From contig JBHBDS010000172.1 of NCBI GenBank assembly GCA_041784625.1, positions 1 to 13,311 of the forward strand: DNA of 13,311 nt, written 5' to 3'. Within the stretch, counting starts at the first letter, position 1; each line of letters starts with the position of its first letter. The notes beneath the pieces are model-generated. The model was given only the letters and a program-made list of their open reading frames with translations, did no database searches and was not told where the DNA came from. Source of the stretch: JAUNKE01 sp041784625. GTDB lineage: Bacteria > Bacillota > Clostridia > Peptostreptococcales > Filifactoraceae. A program made the position numbers and the translations under genes. Positions 6,924-13,311 of this stretch are shown one piece after another.

Positions 6924-7574
6924 ATGAAAAACAAAGTTGTAGAGCTTAGTACAGTAATGGACTTGGTGCAAGATGGAATGACGATCATGGTCGGCGGTTT
7001 TCTTGCAGCAGGCACACCAGAAAAATTGATTGATGCTGTAATCGAAAAAGGAGTAAAAGACATTACTCTGATTTGTAATGACACAGGTTTTGTTGATCGT
7101 GGCGTTGGAAAATGGGTTGTAAACAAACAAATAAAACATTCCATCGTTTCGCACGTTGGTACAAATAAAGAAACTGGAAACCAAATGAATTCTGGCGAAA
7201 TGCAAGTGACACTTGTTCCTCAAGGAACTTTGATCGAGAGAGTTCGTTGTGCAGGCGCTGGACTTGGTGGCATTTTGACACCTACAGGACTTGGCACAGT
7301 GGTGGAAGAAGGAAAACAAAAAATTACTGTGGACGGCAAAGAATATTTGCTCGAAACTCCGCTTCGTGCAGATATTGCACTCGTGTATGCAACCATCGCA
7401 GACAAAAAAGGAAACTTGGTGCATTCCAAAGCGACCAAAAACTTTAATCCACTCATTGCGATGGCAGCGGATACCGTAATTGTTCAAGCAGACAAAATTG
7501 TTGAAGTGGGCGAAATCGATCCAGATGATGTGAACACCCCAGGCGCAGTTGTCGATTATATTGTACAAGGATAA
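6924..7574 (+). CDS. CoA-transferase subunit A (AtoD/CtfA/ScoA family)
   Basis: Alpha subunit, 216 residues, of a family I CoA-transferase that moves CoA between an acyl-CoA and a free carboxylic acid, such as acetoacetate, acetate or butyrate. The family I signature is visible as DGMTIMVGGFLAAGTPEKLI (17-36, GGF at 24-26). Conserved stretches typical of the acetate/acetoacetate subfamily follow: HVGTNKETGNQM (77-88), VPQGTLIERVRCAGAGLGG (98-116) and TPTGLGTVVEEGK (119-131). The ATG is preceded by GGGAGG. It is the first gene of a two-gene operon; the B subunit starts nine bases after its stop. In anaerobes such enzymes serve butyrate or acetate formation or ketone degradation. No linked thiolase, decarboxylase or dehydrogenase is present, so I leave the substrate and the atoD/ctfA/scoA name open. 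Confidence 0.93.
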   Translation: MKNKVVELSTVMDLVQDGMTIMVGGFLAAGTPEKLIDAVIEKGVKDITLICNDTGFVDRGVGKWVVNKQIKHSIVSHVGTNKETGNQMNSGEMQVTLVPQGTLIERVRCAGAGLGGILTPTGLGTVVEEGKQKITVDGKEYLLETPLRADIALVYATIADKKGNLVHSKATKNFNPLIAMAADTVIVQADKIVEVGEIDPDDVNTPGAVVDYIVQG

Positions 7575-7583
7575 GGAGCGAGT

Positions 7584-8234
7584 ATGTCTAGAGAACTTAT
7601 TGTAAAAAGAGTAGCAAAAGAGCTACATGATGGAGATATTGTAAATCTTGGAATTGGAATGCCAACTCTGGTTGCAAACTATGTGCCAGAAGATATGGAC
7701 ATTACTTTCCAATCGGAAAATGGATTCTTGGGACTTGGACCAGCGCCAGAAGAAGGAAAAGAAGATCCGATGATCGTCAACGCAGGAGGAATGCCTGTAA
7801 CCATTATGCCGGGTGGAATGTTCTTTGACTCCTCGACTTCCTTTATGATTATTCGAGGTGGACATGTGGACGTTACGGTACTTGGTGCTCTCCAAGTGGA
7901 CGAAAAAGGAAATCTCGCAAACTGGATGATTCCAGGCAAACTCGTTCCAGGAATGGGCGGCGCAATGGATCTTGTTGTCGGAGCAAAAAAAGTAATCGTT
8001 GCAATGGAGCACACTGCAAAAGGTGCACACAAAATTCTGAAAGAGTGCAAACTGCCGCTGACTGCAGCAGGACAAGTAAACCTCATCATCACAGAAATGG
8101 GTGTGATGGAAGTAACACCAGAGGGACTTGTGCTCACAGAAATTGCAGAAGGTGTAACCGTGGAACAAATTCAAGAAGCAACCGAAGCACAACTCATCAT
8201 CTCCAAAGATCTAAAAACGATGACCGTAGACTAA
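7584..8234 (+). CDS. CoA-transferase subunit B (AtoA/CtfB/ScoB family)
   Basis: Beta subunit, 216 residues, carrying the catalytic glutamate of the family I CoA-transferase. The signature SENG is at 44-47, making E45 the residue that forms the glutamyl-CoA thioester. NLGIGMPTLVANY (21-33), GFLGLGP (47-53) and the glycine-rich GKLVPGMGGAMDLVVGAKKVIV (about 118-139) are typical of the family. Subunit sizes (216 + 216) fit the separately encoded bacterial type, not the fused mammalian SCOT. The Shine-Dalgarno AAGGAG (7573-7578) overlaps the subunit A stop, so the two are made together in matched amounts. A terminator follows 11 bases after the stop. Confidence 0.94.
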   Translation: MSRELIVKRVAKELHDGDIVNLGIGMPTLVANYVPEDMDITFQSENGFLGLGPAPEEGKEDPMIVNAGGMPVTIMPGGMFFDSSTSFMIIRGGHVDVTVLGALQVDEKGNLANWMIPGKLVPGMGGAMDLVVGAKKVIVAMEHTAKGAHKILKECKLPLTAAGQVNLIITEMGVMEVTPEGLVLTEIAEGVTVEQIQEATEAQLIISKDLKTMTVD

Positions 8235-8245
8235 GCTACAAGCAG

Positions 8246-8276
8246 AGAGACATTTCCCAAGAGGTGTCTCTTTTTT
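8246..8276 (+). terminator. Rho-independent terminator after the CoA-transferase operon
   Basis: AGAGACA (8246-8252) pairs with TGTCTCT (8265-8271), followed by T residues to 8276. It starts 11 bases after the subunit B stop codon. Confidence 0.85.
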
Positions 8277-8318
8277 GTAAGAAGTAACAGGATAACGAAT
8301 TGCGTTTTTCCATATTTA

Positions 8319-8347
8319 TTGACGATTACCACAAAAAATGTTACATT
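8319..8347 (+). promoter_or_regulatory. Predicted promoter of the aminotransferase gene
   Basis: TTGACG (8319-8324), a 17-base spacer and TACATT (8342-8347), with TG one base upstream (TGTTACATT), give a good extended -10 promoter. The start of transcription would be near 8354, about 170 bases before the gene. Confidence 0.65.
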
Positions 8348-8353
8348 CTAGAG

Positions 8354-8525
8354 AAATAATACGATGCGCAGATTGATGGAGTGCATAAACGGCGAAGATA
8401 TTTATGGGATTTCAATTTTGGGAGAAAATTTATTTTCGTTCAAAAACATTGCATCACAGTGACGTTGAAGTCCTCAATTTACATTTGAGTTTACAAAACG
8501 AGTGAAGCATAGCGGAGGAAAGAAT
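8354..8525 (+). other. Long untranslated leader of the aminotransferase gene
   Basis: About 170 bases separate the predicted transcript start from the ATG at 8526. The stretch holds a 32-codon reading frame (8364-8462, beginning MRRLMECINGED) with only a weak AGAGA upstream, a small hairpin (CTCAA 8473-8477 with TTGAG 8485-8489), and the ribosome binding site. I do not see T-box, SAM, lysine or other riboswitch motifs that I would recognise. The rest of the intergenic region (8277-8318) shows nothing. Confidence 0.4.
8514..8520 (+). promoter_or_regulatory. Ribosome binding site deciding the aminotransferase start
   Basis: GGAGGAA lies five bases before the ATG at 8526. An alternative in-frame start at 8502 would place this site inside the coding region and has no Shine-Dalgarno of its own. 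Confidence 0.8.
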
Positions 8526-9689
8526 ATGAAGCATCGATACATAGCAAAAAGATACTGGGAAGACAAAAGTACCGCCATGGGACAATCGGATATGTTGGCA
8601 AAAACTTTTGACGATGTGATCGACTTGAGCTTGGGCGATCCCGATATTACAACACCTGAAATAATCATCAACAAAGCTTTTGAAGATGCCAAGCGTGGGC
8701 ATACAAAATACACCGATTTTCGAGGCGACTCGGAATTACGAGCTGAAATTTGTAAATATTATCAAGAAGAATTTGAAATGGACGTGAAAGATGAAGAAGT
8801 ATTTGTCTGTGCGTCGGGATGTTTGGGAATGTTTTTGGCGTTGGAAGCGATTTTGGACGATGGAGACGAAGTGATTCTTCAAGCTCCTTATTTCACACCA
8901 TATCCTCAACAGGTCGAATTGGCACGAGGTATTCCCGTTGAATTGCCGACCTATGAAGAGGAAGATTTTCAGATTAATGTCGAAAGACTGGAATCTCTGA
9001 TCACAAACCGAACGAAAGCGCTGATCATTAACTCGCCAAGCAATCCGACAGGGAGTTGTCTGACGATCGATACGATGGAAAAAATCGCAGCGGTTGTAAA
9101 AAAGCACGACCTGATTGTCATTGCAGACGATATCTACACATCCTACAGTTATCAAAATCCATTCATTCCCTTTGCAAAACTTCCCGAAATGAGAGAAAGA
9201 ACGATTGTGATCAATTCCTTTTCCAAAAATTTCACTATGACAGGATGGAGAATCGGGAATATCATCGCTCCAGATTATATCGTTTCTGCAATCCAACAAA
9301 TCAATGAAAATGTTGTATTCACTGCGCCGTCCATTTCGCAACGTGCGGCGATTTATGCGCTTCGTCATCGCAATGAAATACAACCGCCGATGATTGAGGA
9401 GTATCGACGAAGAATGTTTTATGCGGCAGAAAGAATCAATCAGATTCCAAAGTTGTCTGTGATTTTTCCACCAAAAGGCAGTCTGTATTTGTTTATCAAC
9501 ATCCAAAAGACTGGATTGACCAGTGAGCAAGTTGCGAACATCATACTACAAAAGGCACATGTACTCGTCCTCCCAGGAAATGCATTTGGCAACTGCGGAG
9601 AAGGCTATGTGCGAATTGCCTGTACCGTCAATCTGCAAAAATTGGAAGAGGCCTTTGATCGAATCGAGTTGATCGAAGAGTTGCAATGA
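8526..9689 (+). CDS. PLP-dependent class I/II aminotransferase
   Basis: Fold-type I PLP enzyme of 387 residues, the usual size for aspartate-aminotransferase-like enzymes. Visible motifs are LSLGDPDITTP (34-44), the PLP-binding SPSNPTG (170-176, N173), ADDIY (200-204; D201 to the pyridine nitrogen, Y204), the Schiff-base lysine K234 in NSFSKNFTMTGWRIG (230-244), and R363 in YVRIACT, which binds the substrate carboxylate. It would transfer amino groups between an amino acid and a 2-oxoacid in the cytosol. The amino-acid specificity cannot be read from the sequence; aspartate, alanine or aromatic substrates are possible. It is monocistronic, with its own promoter and a terminator downstream, and has no pathway neighbours to narrow its role. 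Confidence 0.93.
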   Translation: MKHRYIAKRYWEDKSTAMGQSDMLAKTFDDVIDLSLGDPDITTPEIIINKAFEDAKRGHTKYTDFRGDSELRAEICKYYQEEFEMDVKDEEVFVCASGCLGMFLALEAILDDGDEVILQAPYFTPYPQQVELARGIPVELPTYEEEDFQINVERLESLITNRTKALIINSPSNPTGSCLTIDTMEKIAAVVKKHDLIVIADDIYTSYSYQNPFIPFAKLPEMRERTIVINSFSKNFTMTGWRIGNIIAPDYIVSAIQQINENVVFTAPSISQRAAIYALRHRNEIQPPMIEEYRRRMFYAAERINQIPKLSVIFPPKGSLYLFINIQKTGLTSEQVANIILQKAHVLVLPGNAFGNCGEGYVRIACTVNLQKLEEAFDRIELIEELQ

Positions 9690-9725
9690 AATATAATTGT
9701 GTGAATGGAGGAAATTTGCAAGAAA

Positions 9726-9754
9726 TTGACAAACCGTTTTTGCCTATTTCAAAT
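9726..9754 (+). promoter_or_regulatory. Possible promoter upstream of the asnB terminator
   Basis: A perfect TTGACA (9726-9731) is followed after 17 bases by TCAAAT (9749-9754), a weaker -10 (four of six matches). A transcript from here would start near 9761 and run into the terminator at 9800-9844, giving a short RNA of about 85 bases or an attenuated leader of asnB. Confidence 0.35.
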
Positions 9755-9799
9755 ATTGAAAGATGCTACTTACTTTTTGGACTTTACTGAATAGAAATA

Positions 9800-9844
9800 T
9801 GAGGTTTCTCTTTCCGCTTAGGATGGACGAAACCTCATTTTTTT
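9800..9844 (+). terminator. Strong rho-independent terminator before asnB
   Basis: ATGAGGTTTC (9800-9809) pairs perfectly with GAAACCTCAT (9830-9839), followed by a run of T to 9844. It lies 110 bases after the aminotransferase stop and directly before the asnB promoter. It may end the aminotransferase transcript or act as an attenuator. Confidence 0.9.
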
Positions 9845-9852
9845 GCTATAAT
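9844..9852 (+). promoter_or_regulatory. Predicted extended -10 promoter of asnB
   Basis: TGCTATAAT is a perfect extended -10 element. No good -35 is found 16-18 bases upstream, where the terminator stem lies, but extended -10 promoters can work without one. Transcription would start near 9859, giving a leader of about 20 bases. Confidence 0.6.
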
Positions 9853-9878
9853 TTGTTGTTGAAAGATTGGAGAGTATT

Positions 9879-11711
9879 ATGTGTGGATTTGTCGGGTTTT
9901 ATGCCCCAAAAATAGAAAACAAAAGTGAAGTAATCAAAACAATGAGCGACAAAATTATTCATCGTGGACCAGACAGCGAGGGATTTTTTGTCAACGATAC
10001 CATTGCGCTGGGATTTCGCCGATTGAGCATCATCGATTTGGCAGAGGGTTCTCAGCCGATTTTTAATGAAGATCTATCCAAAGTGATTATTTTCAACGGA
10101 GAAATTTACAATTTCAAAGAAATTCGTAAAGATTTGATCGAAAAGGGTCACGTTTTCAAAACGCATACAGACACCGAAGTGATTTTGCATGGCTACGAAG
10201 AATATGGCAAAGATATTTTGCAAAAACTACGTGGAATGTTTGCGTTTGTTATTTGGGATGAAAATTCGAAAGAGCTTTTTGGCGCAAGAGACCATTTTGG
10301 GATCAAACCATTTTATTATAGCTTGCAGGACGAATCATTCCTTTTTGGGTCGGAAATCAAGTCGTTTTTGCCATTCCCAAATTTTGAGAAAAAAATCAAC
10401 AAAGATGCACTGAAGCATTATCTCGTGTTCCAGTATTCGGTGTTGGAAGAAACTTTTTTCAAAAATGTATTCAAACTGCGTCCAGGGCACAGCTTCACTT
10501 ACAAAGATGGCGTGCTTGACATCCAAAAATATTTTGAAATCGAATACAACATCGAAGAGGGAAGTCTCTCGGATTATGTCAAAAAAATCGAAAAAGAAGT
10601 CGAAAGCTCGGTAGAATATCATCAGTTTGCCGATGTGGAAGTTGGGGCATTTCTCTCGGGAGGTGTGGACTCGAGTTACGTGGTTTCAACCGCTCGTCCC
10701 GACAAGACATACTCGGTCGGATTCGATAACGAGGGATTTGACGAAACGGTTTTTGCAAAAGAATTGTCCGATAAACTTGGCATCAATAATGAGTCCAAGA
10801 TTATTTCAAAGGAAGAATTTTTTGATGCGATCCCAAAGGTGCAATACCATTCGGATGAGCCACATGCCAATTTATCTTCTGTACCGCTTTTTTATCTGTC
10901 CAAGCTTGCGGCAAAGGATGTAAAAGTGGTGCTCTCAGGCGAGGGGGCAGACGAACTTTTTGCCGGTTACAACGAATATGAAGTGCCGAGCATAGCCCGA
11001 TGGTATCAGATGATTCCGATGTTTATTCGTCGCAAACTATATGAAATCAACAAGGATAAAGCGCATTTCCGTGGAAAAACGATCATCACGAAGTATGGAC
11101 AAAGCGTCGAGGAGAGATACATCGGGCAAGCAAATATTATGTCGGATTCTGAGGCGAATCGAGTTTTGCAAGATGAATACAAAAATCCGATTCTTGCAAC
11201 CGATTTGACGGCAAAATACTATAAAAATGTTGCAAATCGTGATGATGTGATCAAGCGTTGCTACCTCGATATGAATCTATGGATTGTCGATGATATTCTG
11301 CTCAAAGCGGACAAAATGACGATGGCAAATTCGCTCGAGCTTCGTGTGCCATTGCTTGACAAAGAAATGTGGAAGCTCGCATCCAAAATTCCGACTCGTC
11401 ACAAGGTCAATGGTACGACGACCAAGTACGCTTTTCGTCTTGCTGCGGAGAAAAAAATTCCACTCGACTGGGCAAAACGTCGTAAAGCCGGATTTTTGGT
11501 GCCATTTATTCACTGGATTCGAGAAGAAAAATACTACAAAATCGTAAAAGAAATGTTCAACCGAGATTTTGTGGGCGAGTTTTTTGATCTTGAGGCCATC
11601 AATCAGATGCTCGAAAATCACTATGCAAAAAAATCCAATGAAGGTCGAAAAATTTACACGATCTACGCATTTTTGGTTTGGTATGATGAATATTTTGTAA
11701 AGCAGGCGTAG
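9879..11711 (+). CDS. asnB: Asparagine synthetase (glutamine-hydrolysing) AsnB
   Basis: Two-domain amidotransferase of 610 residues making asparagine from aspartate, ATP and glutamine. The N-terminal class II glutaminase domain (2 to about 190) begins MCGFVGF, so Cys2 is the nucleophile after Met removal; HRGPDSEG (28-35), RRLSIIDL (47-54), FNGEIYN (72-78) and THTDTE (95-100) line its active site. The synthetase domain (about 230-600) has the pyrophosphate loop SGGVDS (260-265), SGEGADELFAGY (353-364), LKADKM (475-480) and ELRVPLLD (487-494). The start is fixed at 9879 by the need for Cys at position 2 and by GGAGAG (9869-9874); an in-frame TTG four codons upstream is rejected. It forms an operon with maf, whose Shine-Dalgarno overlaps the asnB stop. 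Confidence 0.96.
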   Translation: MCGFVGFYAPKIENKSEVIKTMSDKIIHRGPDSEGFFVNDTIALGFRRLSIIDLAEGSQPIFNEDLSKVIIFNGEIYNFKEIRKDLIEKGHVFKTHTDTEVILHGYEEYGKDILQKLRGMFAFVIWDENSKELFGARDHFGIKPFYYSLQDESFLFGSEIKSFLPFPNFEKKINKDALKHYLVFQYSVLEETFFKNVFKLRPGHSFTYKDGVLDIQKYFEIEYNIEEGSLSDYVKKIEKEVESSVEYHQFADVEVGAFLSGGVDSSYVVSTARPDKTYSVGFDNEGFDETVFAKELSDKLGINNESKIISKEEFFDAIPKVQYHSDEPHANLSSVPLFYLSKLAAKDVKVVLSGEGADELFAGYNEYEVPSIARWYQMIPMFIRRKLYEINKDKAHFRGKTIITKYGQSVEERYIGQANIMSDSEANRVLQDEYKNPILATDLTAKYYKNVANRDDVIKRCYLDMNLWIVDDILLKADKMTMANSLELRVPLLDKEMWKLASKIPTRHKVNGTTTKYAFRLAAEKKIPLDWAKRRKAGFLVPFIHWIREEKYYKIVKEMFNRDFVGEFFDLEAINQMLENHYAKKSNEGRKIYTIYAFLVWYDEYFVKQA

Positions 11712-11719
11712 GAGGTTAT

Positions 11720-12292
11720 ATGCAGCCAAATATTATTCTCGCATCCAATTCGCCACGACGCAAAGAGATTATGGAGATGCTACCATGGGATTTTTTTGTG
11801 GAAGTGGAGGAAGTGGACGAGACGATGGACAGCTCCCTTTCGCTTGACGAAAACCTGATGATGCTTGCGTATATAAAAGCGGAGCAAATTGCGGATCGTT
11901 ATCCCGACAAAATTGTCATCGGCGGCGATACGATTGTTCATGTGGATGGACAAGTGCTCGGCAAACCAACGGATGAAGAAGATGCGGCAAATATGTTAAA
12001 ACTCATCTCGAGTCATTTGCACGTGGTGTGCACGGGCGTGTGCATTCTTTGCCGAGAAAATAATATCGACATCCGCTTTGTTGAAAAAACCGATGTGACC
12101 ATGACACCGATGAGTGAAGCAGAGATTGCAAGATATATTCGTGATGGAGAGCCCTTTGGCAAGGCAGGTTCTTATGCGATTCAAGGAAAAGGCGGCGTGT
12201 ATGTCGAAAAAATCGACGGCTGTTATTACAATGTTGTTGGCTTGCCGCTGAACCGTTTGTACAAAGAGCTGAAAAAAATTATTGAAGGATAA
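11720..12292 (+). CDS. maf: Maf family nucleoside triphosphate pyrophosphatase
   Basis: Protein of 190 residues of the Maf/YhdE/YceF family, which hydrolyse dTTP, UTP or modified nucleotides to the monophosphate and pyrophosphate, and have been tied to septum inhibition. Motifs are LASNSPRRKE (7-16), YIKAE (51-55), GGDTIV (68-73; D70 as the likely catalytic base), GKPTD (81-85), GEPFGKAGSYAIQGKGG (143-159) and GLPLNRLY (174-181). The usual SGR-T/E-H-x-V-x-TG segment before the central strand reads SSHLHVVCTGV (97-107), so the conserved Gly-Arg is not obvious. The AGGAGG at 11710-11715 overlaps the asnB stop, linking both genes in one operon. Its exact substrate cannot be assigned. Confidence 0.93.
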   Translation: MQPNIILASNSPRRKEIMEMLPWDFFVEVEEVDETMDSSLSLDENLMMLAYIKAEQIADRYPDKIVIGGDTIVHVDGQVLGKPTDEEDAANMLKLISSHLHVVCTGVCILCRENNIDIRFVEKTDVTMTPMSEAEIARYIRDGEPFGKAGSYAIQGKGGVYVEKIDGCYYNVVGLPLNRLYKELKKIIEG

Positions 12293-12384
12293 TTGATAGT
12301 AGAAAGAAAGCTGGATGAGTATAGCAAAAATTATCTATTGTGCATCATTACGCAGAGAATAGACAAACATAGCATATTATTGGA

Positions 12385-12411
12385 ATGAGAAAAATCTCAT
12401 AAAAATTTTTT
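12385..12411 (+). terminator. Hairpin and T run between maf and thiD
   Basis: ATGAGA (12385-12390), an AAAA loop and TCTCAT (12395-12400) form a perfect six-base stem. Five A residues and then six T residues (12406-12411) follow. It could be a modest terminator for asnB-maf, though the A stretch between stem and T run is atypical unless it pairs with the T run. It ends at the thiD ribosome binding site (AGGAG 12412-12416). The rest of the gap after maf (12293-12384) shows no clear feature; a TATTAT at 12375-12380 lacks a good -35. Confidence 0.45.
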
Positions 12412-12421
12412 AGGAGTAAAT

Positions 12422-13255
12422 ATGAAAACAGTTTTAAGTATCGCAGGCTCCGATAGTTCGGGCGGCGCAGGAATCCAAGCGGACATCAAAACGATGTGTG
12501 CGCATGGCGTTTTTGGAATGACAGCAATCACTGCAATAACAGCACAAAATACGCTCGGGGTGACAGCGATTCAAGATGTTTCGCCCGAGGTGATTGAGGC
12601 GCAGCTCGATGCAGTGTTTACGGATATTTTTCCAGACGCTGTCAAAATAGGAATGGTATCAAGCGCAGAGACGATTCGAATTATCGCCAATGCGCTTAAA
12701 AATTATAACGCAAAAAATATCGTGCTCGACCCCGTGATGGTTGCGACCTCGGGAGCGAGACTCATCAGTGAAGATGCGATCCAAGCGCTCAAAACCGAAC
12801 TGATTCCACTAGCAGATGTCATTACGCCAAATGTTTATGAGGCGGAGATCCTCTCGGGGGAAAAAATCACTGACTCCAAAATGCTCAGCGATGTTGCACT
12901 CAAAATCAATCGAGAGCTCGGCGCCAATGTCCTAGTAAAAGGGGGACATCTTGCAGAGAAAAACGATATTCTTGCAATGGGTGGAAAAACATTTTGCTAT
13001 GCGTGCAGCGGCGCAATCGATAATCCAAACACTCATGGAACAGGATGCACCTTATCCTCAGCGATTGCATCCAATCTTGCAAAAGGGATGAAACTCGAAG
13101 AAGCGATCTTACACGCAAAAAAATATATCACAGACGCAATCGCCTATGGACTAGATTTGGGACAGGGCTCGGGACCGCTCAACCATATGGTGCAGGTAGA
13201 AGATGTAGTGAAATACAATGTAAAAACAAAAGTAGAAATTAAAAAGCAAAAATAA
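12422..13255 (+). CDS. thiD: Hydroxymethylpyrimidine/phosphomethylpyrimidine kinase ThiD
   Basis: Ribokinase-fold kinase of 277 residues that phosphorylates hydroxymethylpyrimidine and then its monophosphate for thiamine synthesis or salvage. Family motifs are SIAGSDSSGGAGIQADIKT (6-24), TAITAQNT (37-44), DPVMVATSGARL (103-114), TPNVYEAEIL (135-144), VKGGH (172-176), NTHGTGCTLSSAIAS (203-217; anion-hole GTGC 206-209 with Cys209) and the near-terminal GSGPLNHM (249-256). DPVMVATSG favours ThiD over the related pyridoxal kinase PdxK, although such enzymes can be bifunctional. The ATG follows AGGAG at 12412-12416. The last 20 or so residues form a Lys/Val-rich tail beyond the usual end. No other thiamine-synthesis gene is adjacent; thiN lies about 8 kb upstream. 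Confidence 0.92.
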   Translation: MKTVLSIAGSDSSGGAGIQADIKTMCAHGVFGMTAITAITAQNTLGVTAIQDVSPEVIEAQLDAVFTDIFPDAVKIGMVSSAETIRIIANALKNYNAKNIVLDPVMVATSGARLISEDAIQALKTELIPLADVITPNVYEAEILSGEKITDSKMLSDVALKINRELGANVLVKGGHLAEKNDILAMGGKTFCYACSGAIDNPNTHGTGCTLSSAIASNLAKGMKLEEAILHAKKYITDAIAYGLDLGQGSGPLNHMVQVEDVVKYNVKTKVEIKKQK

Positions 13256-13267
13256 AACACGCAATAT

Positions 13268-13311
13268 AACTACAACTACAAAAACAACTACAAAAACAAC
13301 TACAAAAACAA
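13268..13311 (+). repeat. 12-base tandem repeat running off the window edge
   Basis: Three exact copies of AACTACAAAAAC occupy 13274-13285, 13286-13297 and 13298-13309, preceded by a half copy AACTAC (13268-13273) and followed by AA, the first bases of a fourth. It begins 12 bases after the thiD stop, in a stretch that is almost all A and C on this strand. Its full length is unknown because the window ends inside it. Confidence 0.9.

Noticed and set aside
8354..8525. T-box leader for the aminotransferase
   Set aside because: The conserved GGGTGG-ACCGCG T-box sequence and an adjoining terminator are absent.
8502..8525. Upstream start for the aminotransferase
   Set aside because: It would include the GGAGGAA ribosome binding site in the coding sequence and adds eight residues unlike the family N-terminus.
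9705..9791. 28-codon frame after the aminotransferase gene
   Set aside because: It begins at ATG 9705 without a Shine-Dalgarno, since the GGAGG lies inside it, has no recognisable product, and overlaps a possible promoter. Chance is likely.
12315..12362. 15-codon frame between maf and thiD
   Set aside because: It is too short, with no convincing ribosome binding site and no recognisable product.
12293..12421. TPP riboswitch ahead of thiD
   Set aside because: I looked for the CTGAGA and ACCTGA/GCGTAGGGA-type conserved segments of the thi box and found none; the gap is also rather short and AT-rich.
1..13311. Mobile elements, CRISPR arrays, defence systems, tRNA or rRNA genes
   Set aside because: I found no transposase or integrase, no spaced direct repeats of CRISPR type, no toxin-antitoxin pairs and no cloverleaf or rRNA sequence. 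Almost all coding space is taken by recognised housekeeping genes.

Overview
The window looks like chromosomal DNA from a low-to-moderate GC, anaerobic, fermentative member of the Bacillota (Clostridia or Tissierellia-like). The evidence is the gene order prkC-rsgA-rpe-thiN, then rpmB on the opposite strand, then yloU-yloV (fakA). This is the arrangement known from Bacillus subtilis and many relatives. Strong GGAGG-type ribosome binding sites, A/T-rich promoters with 17-base spacers, hairpin-plus-T terminators and a two-subunit acetate/acetoacetate-type CoA-transferase fit the same picture. I cannot name the genus.

Layout. Positions 1-4401 (+) form a tightly packed housekeeping operon: PASTA-domain Ser/Thr kinase, ribosome-assembly GTPase RsgA, ribulose-phosphate epimerase and thiamine pyrophosphokinase. 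Rpe starts on the stop codon of rsgA, and thiN starts inside rpe. A bidirectional terminator separates this operon from rpmB (ribosomal protein L28, - strand). A divergent promoter region then leads to yloU-yloV (Asp23-family protein and fatty-acid kinase catalytic subunit), which closes with a terminator near 6830. Synteny with the Bacillus locus ends there.

The rest of the window is a series of separate metabolic units. A two-gene CoA-transferase operon (6924-8234) has its own near-consensus promoter, a 12-base perfect palindrome at the expected transcription start, and a terminator. A monocistronic PLP aminotransferase (8526-9689) has a long leader of about 170 bases. An asnB-maf operon (9879-12292) has a promoter that abuts an upstream terminator. 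A thiD gene (12422-13255) follows, and after it an A-rich stretch with a 12-base tandem repeat runs off the window edge.

Functionally this is central metabolism and growth control: cell-wall-responsive kinase signalling, ribosome assembly, pentose-phosphate flux, thiamine phosphate metabolism (thiN and thiD), fatty-acid activation, acyl-CoA exchange, amino-acid metabolism and nucleotide-pool cleaning. I see no phage, transposon, CRISPR, toxin-antitoxin or defence system and no clear novel system. The points most worth a second look are the insertion in ThiN, the palindrome before the CoA-transferase genes, the promoter/terminator layout before asnB, the long aminotransferase leader and the terminal tandem repeat.
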